This document shows positions 61,131-64,000 of a stretch of 64,000 bases of DNA, piece by piece. The stretch lies in contig CAZEIH010000002.1 in the NCBI GenBank assembly GCA_964512095.1, forward strand, positions 152,435-216,434. Reading direction: 5' to 3'. Under the pieces are notes generated by a model. The model did no database searches and was not told the origin of the DNA. It saw only the letters and a program-made list of their open reading frames with translations. Position 1 is the first letter of the stretch. Each line of letters opens with the position of its first letter. The position numbers and the translations under genes were made by a program. This DNA comes from DTU013 sp964512095. Its GTDB lineage: Bacteria; Bacillota; Clostridia; Acetivibrionales; DTU013.

Positions 61131-61748
61131 ATGAAACTAATTGATTTGTCACATGTAATCGAAGATAATATGCCAGTTTATCCAGGTGACATAAAAACCA
61201 ATTTGCATCAAACAAAATATCTACTTGCAGATAAGCACAATAATCATAGACTAGATATTAGCATGCATTCAGGCACACATATTGACTCTCCAATGCACCT
61301 GACTGATTGCAAACAATATATATCCGAATTGTCTCTGGAGTCATTTATCGCACAGGGATGTCTACTGGATGTAAGAAATCAAACCATAATTAAATTGAAA
61401 GCTGAATATGATGCATTAATAAAATCGAGCAGTATTGTATTGCTATATACAGGTTATGATGCACATTATGGCACAAAAGAGTACTACGAAAATCATCCTT
61501 GTGTCGATATTGATCTTTGTAAGCTCTTAATAGAGAAGAATGTTAAGATGGTTGGAATGGATATTCCATCTCCAGATAGATATCCCTTTGAGATACATAA
61601 ACTACTGTTTAAGAATAATATATATGTTATGGAGAACTTGACAAATCTTAATCAGCTCCTCAATGTTGATAAATTTGAGGTTATAGCCTTTCCATTAAAG
61701 TTAAAAGCTGATAGTTCTATGACAAGGGCTGTTGCAAGGATATATTAA
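61131..61748 (+). CDS. Cyclase family protein (KynB/arylformamidase-like metal hydrolase)
   Basis: 205 residues. The family signature HSGTHIDSPMHL (HxGTHxDxPxH) near residue 45 supplies metal ligands; DLSHVIEDNMPVYPGD at the start and VGMDIPSPDRYPFEIHKLL near residue 145 are also typical. Members hydrolyse formylkynurenine or related amides and esters; no tryptophan catabolic genes are nearby, so the substrate is open. Its TAA overlaps the TAA of the convergent DUF2161 gene. Confidence 0.88.
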   Translation: MKLIDLSHVIEDNMPVYPGDIKTNLHQTKYLLADKHNNHRLDISMHSGTHIDSPMHLTDCKQYISELSLESFIAQGCLLDVRNQTIIKLKAEYDALIKSSSIVLLYTGYDAHYGTKEYYENHPCVDIDLCKLLIEKNVKMVGMDIPSPDRYPFEIHKLLFKNNIYVMENLTNLNQLLNVDKFEVIAFPLKLKADSSMTRAVARIY

Positions 61749-62494
61749 CGCTGAGCAGCTTCTTCCTGTTCAGTGACCTTCTTCAAATAATGCTCCTGAA
61801 GCTCCGGATAGTCCTTCAAGAACTCCAAGGCGGCAGCATTAAGCTCGTAAACGCCACGTGAAACCTTATTAAACCAGCCATAGTAGTTGTCCCTCAATAT
61901 GTTGGGCGTCTTAGTACAGGTTCCCATCTTTCTGAGCTGGGCAGGAGACATGCTACCATGCTTTATCATACAGCAGACAATATGAATGGCCTGCTCCCTA
62001 TATGCAGTAATCAGCTTTGTCTTGTTCGTTCCCCCTGTATTATAGTGTCCGCTTCTACCCTCAGTTTCTTTTATAATGCTGTACCTTATCTTCTTATTTG
62101 TGCGCATACTCTTAAGACGATCAAAGGTATGGGGATGAAAGTGCACCTCCACCTGATCTTCCTTTTTGTTGAGTGCAACTGTAATCAACCCTACTTCCAA
62201 ACGTCTCAGCAGCATACACATATCGCCCCAGGCAGTGGTCCTCTTTCCTCCCTTTGGCCGCGGTACAGCAACATAGACAGAATCAGTCACACGCTGTCGC
62301 TTCACAGCCTGGTATATAAGCTTCAGGTTGAAAGCTGTCTTAAGCTCGACAACAATTAAATCCTCGCCCATAATGGCAGCCATATCACAACCATTCACTT
62401 CACCCTGTACCTGGTATCCCAGAGATTCAAGGTAGTCATGCACCGGCATATACAATTCCGTTTCGCGTATGGTTTTTCTTTGAGCTTTAGCCAT
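61745..62494 (-). CDS. DUF2161 family, PD-(D/E)XK nuclease-like protein
   Basis: 249 residues. The N-terminal domain shows a PD-(D/E)XK pattern: a glutamate in ETELYMPVHDYLESLGYQV, then GCDMAAIMGEDLIVVELKTAF with Asp and ExK. The C-terminal part has a winged-helix look (HGSMSPAQLRKMG, WFNKVSRGVYELN). The fold suggests DNA or RNA cleavage or recognition, but the biological role is not known. It ends tail-to-tail with the cyclase gene. Confidence 0.8.
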   Translation of the reverse strand: MAKAQRKTIRETELYMPVHDYLESLGYQVQGEVNGCDMAAIMGEDLIVVELKTAFNLKLIYQAVKRQRVTDSVYVAVPRPKGGKRTTAWGDMCMLLRRLEVGLITVALNKKEDQVEVHFHPHTFDRLKSMRTNKKIRYSIIKETEGRSGHYNTGGTNKTKLITAYREQAIHIVCCMIKHGSMSPAQLRKMGTCTKTPNILRDNYYGWFNKVSRGVYELNAAALEFLKDYPELQEHYLKKVTEQEEAAQR

Positions 62495-62545
62495 TCTTCT
62501 TCCCCCGTAAACTAGCTAGGCTTATAATTTACTTCGACAAACAAA

Positions 62546-62584
62546 CAAAAACTCCTTTGAATGCACCCGGTCATCCAAAGGAGT
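62546..62584 (-). terminator. Terminator of the acyltransferase gene
   Basis: ACTCCTTTG and CAAAGGAGT pair across a 16-base loop, followed on the minus strand by TTTTTGTTTG; 13 bases past the stop. Confidence 0.85.
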
Positions 62585-62597
62585 GTAGTAGTTCAAT

Positions 62598-63860
62598 TCA
62601 CTTAGCAAAAGCCACTGCTGCCGATTGTTTCCGGCAAATTTTATGAATCTCTTCAGTTGCAAGAGATATTTTGGTAACTGAGAACTCGTCACATTCAGGA
62701 TAAATATAGTAGGTATCCGTCAGAGTATTTAGGTCTATACAATCTCCGTATTTCCCAAGGTAATTGTACTCTATATGGCACGAATACATGGACTTTGCTT
62801 TGAATGAAACCGAATAGGGATTACCTTCATATTCCCCTTCAAGCAGAAAACCGCTCATATCATGTACAAGCTTACCCCTCCCCAAATGAATAAAACCCTT
62901 CGCATTTGGTAAAGAATCCACTGTAACCTCGGATTCAAACCTGTAGCTACCGCTTTCTACCTCTTTTCTCACCTGTTCCCGCTCCCATTCATACCAGTCT
63001 GGGATATGTGTAAACTCTGTAATTCCTTCCGAAGCAGAAATCTCGCCATATTCTGACATTGTCCATTCCTTTTTACAATGCTCGCACCAAAGTCTGTTAC
63101 CCTCAGATCTCATTGCGTATTGAGCCTTACAGCTTGGGCACTGATAAAGCACCTTGTGAAGGCCTTTTGCTCTCTCAGGGTAATCTATACGAATTCGTTT
63201 TTCCTTTTGCCATGCGAAATCATCGTATCTAAAAGCTACGTCGATCCTCTTATTTATTTCATTGTAATCTAATGTTTCGACTTCCTTCTTGGAAACCAAC
63301 TGAGCAAGCACCGCTTCCATATTTTTCACCTTTCTATTCTTCAGGTTCCAAAACGGAGCATTTATGTGGTGCCCATGCATTATTAGTGAAACCACAGGTA
63401 TTTTCAGCAACTTCACTAATTTCCCCAACGAATCTGGCAAATCTGCATTAGTTCCGCAAAGTGAGTACCGGGCCTCAGGGTAAAGCACGATTATATCTCC
63501 ATTTGCAGCAACCTTCATCATATGACGGACCATTACAGTATCATTAGTAAATTTTCGTTTGCAGATGCAGCCGACATTTCTTAAAAGCCACTCTCTTCCA
63601 ATAAATCCATCTATAGCTACCATATAGTTTGCCCGATGAGGAAATATGGCTGCAGTCGTAACCTTAAAATCAATAAAAGAATTATGATTGCATAACAGCA
63701 GATACGGTGGTTTTATTCCCCGCATCCCAATTCTGGCTATTTTAACACGGTGAGCTAATACTGTAGGGTAACTTAAAAGCCATGTGAGAGGCCTGAGAAA
63801 ATGTCTCTGTCTTATAGGCTTTTTCAGCATGTCGAACCTTTTAATGTGTGATAGCTGCAT
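62598..63860 (-). CDS. PlsC-like acyltransferase with C-terminal zinc ribbon
   Basis: 420 residues. The acyltransferase domain (about 35-210) has LLCNHNSFIDFKV (an NHx4D catalytic motif) and LYPEARYSLCG in place of the usual PEGTRS. After residue 240 a zinc ribbon (CPSCKAQYAMRSEGNRLWCEHC) and a beta-rich tail of about 140 residues follow, roughly doubling the normal PlsC length. It probably acylates a lysophospholipid or similar acceptor at the membrane; the ribbon's role is unknown. The 140 bases upstream to the window end are AT-rich and show no gene. Confidence 0.85.
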   Translation of the reverse strand: MQLSHIKRFDMLKKPIRQRHFLRPLTWLLSYPTVLAHRVKIARIGMRGIKPPYLLLCNHNSFIDFKVTTAAIFPHRANYMVAIDGFIGREWLLRNVGCICKRKFTNDTVMVRHMMKVAANGDIIVLYPEARYSLCGTNADLPDSLGKLVKLLKIPVVSLIMHGHHINAPFWNLKNRKVKNMEAVLAQLVSKKEVETLDYNEINKRIDVAFRYDDFAWQKEKRIRIDYPERAKGLHKVLYQCPSCKAQYAMRSEGNRLWCEHCKKEWTMSEYGEISASEGITEFTHIPDWYEWEREQVRKEVESGSYRFESEVTVDSLPNAKGFIHLGRGKLVHDMSGFLLEGEYEGNPYSVSFKAKSMYSCHIEYNYLGKYGDCIDLNTLTDTYYIYPECDEFSVTKISLATEEIHKICRKQSAAVAFAK

Positions 63861-64000
63861 AGATTGTTTCCCCTTTGTGTGTTTTTTTAATTATACTCTC
63901 TTTTCAATTTAAATTCACTGAAATATTGATGGATATAACTTGTTGATCCTGAGTTTTGAAGTTTGATATAAATTTTTAATCCAGAAACCGTTGCGGCTGC

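Noticed and set aside
60254..61748. tRNA-Thr as an integration site of a mobile island
   Set aside because: No integrase, and I found no duplicate of the tRNA 3' end; the odd gene pair lies on the tRNA 5' side.

Overview
The window looks like a chromosomal segment of a motile, endospore-forming, low-GC Clostridia bacterium. The support is the presence of spoIIE, spoVT and spoVG, a SigI/RsgI pair, a large flagellar cluster, and the low-GC Firmicutes order rpsF-ssb-rpsR and rplI-dnaB-tilS-hpt-ftsH. The SigI/RsgI pair hints at the Acetivibrio/Ruminiclostridium side of the class, but this is inference. I see no prophage, insertion sequence or CRISPR array.

Left part (1-21.4 kb, nearly all on the minus strand). 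A sugar-modification and glycosyltransferase operon (three-module glycosyltransferase, CDP-glucose synthase, C-methyltransferase, 3,5-epimerase-like, CmcI-like, SDR epimerase cut by the window edge) lies just downstream of a flagellin gene. Upstream of flagellin come a TPR glycosyltransferase, a small unknown gene, csrA, fliW, a DUF6470 gene, flgL, two tandem flgK genes, flgN, flgM, a YvyF-type zinc-ribbon gene, comFC and recD2. Sigma-D type promoters (TAAA-N15-GCCGAT) can be read in front of flagellin and comFC, the latter inside the recD2 3' end, and a weaker one precedes flgM. The flagellin leader has a hairpin presenting AAGGAU plus a second GGA in the Shine-Dalgarno, so the FliW-CsrA-flagellin circuit appears complete within about 3 kb.

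Middle (21.5-49 kb). An HD-GYP gene, metK behind a SAM-I riboswitch with terminator, ftsH-hpt-tilS-dnaB-rplI-gdpP-MazG-like, pheA, a probable structured noncoding RNA, rpsR-ssb-rpsF, spoIIE, rsgI-sigI, spoVT, a PpiC-type foldase, mfd-pth-prs, a GlmU reduced to its uridylyltransferase half, and spoVG. spoIIE has a 21-bp-spaced Spo0A-type promoter, spoVG a textbook SigH promoter and spoVT a SigG-like promoter.

Right part (49-64 kb). murC, fabZ, a YfbR-like phosphohydrolase, a heterodimeric ABC exporter preceded by a 50-bp tandem repeat, a Gre-C-like gene with a 5'-terminal leader hairpin, an AlgX/MBOAT O-acetylation pair, tRNA-Thr, a small kinase plus cyclase pair, a DUF2161 nuclease-like gene and a PlsC-like acyltransferase.

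The least explained feature is a dispersed, strongly structured intergenic repeat of about 100 bp. Six full or partial copies lie at about 12.95, 38.04, 49.18, 50.88, 56.81 and 60.12 kb. Second is the structured RNA candidate at about 33.4-33.57 kb.
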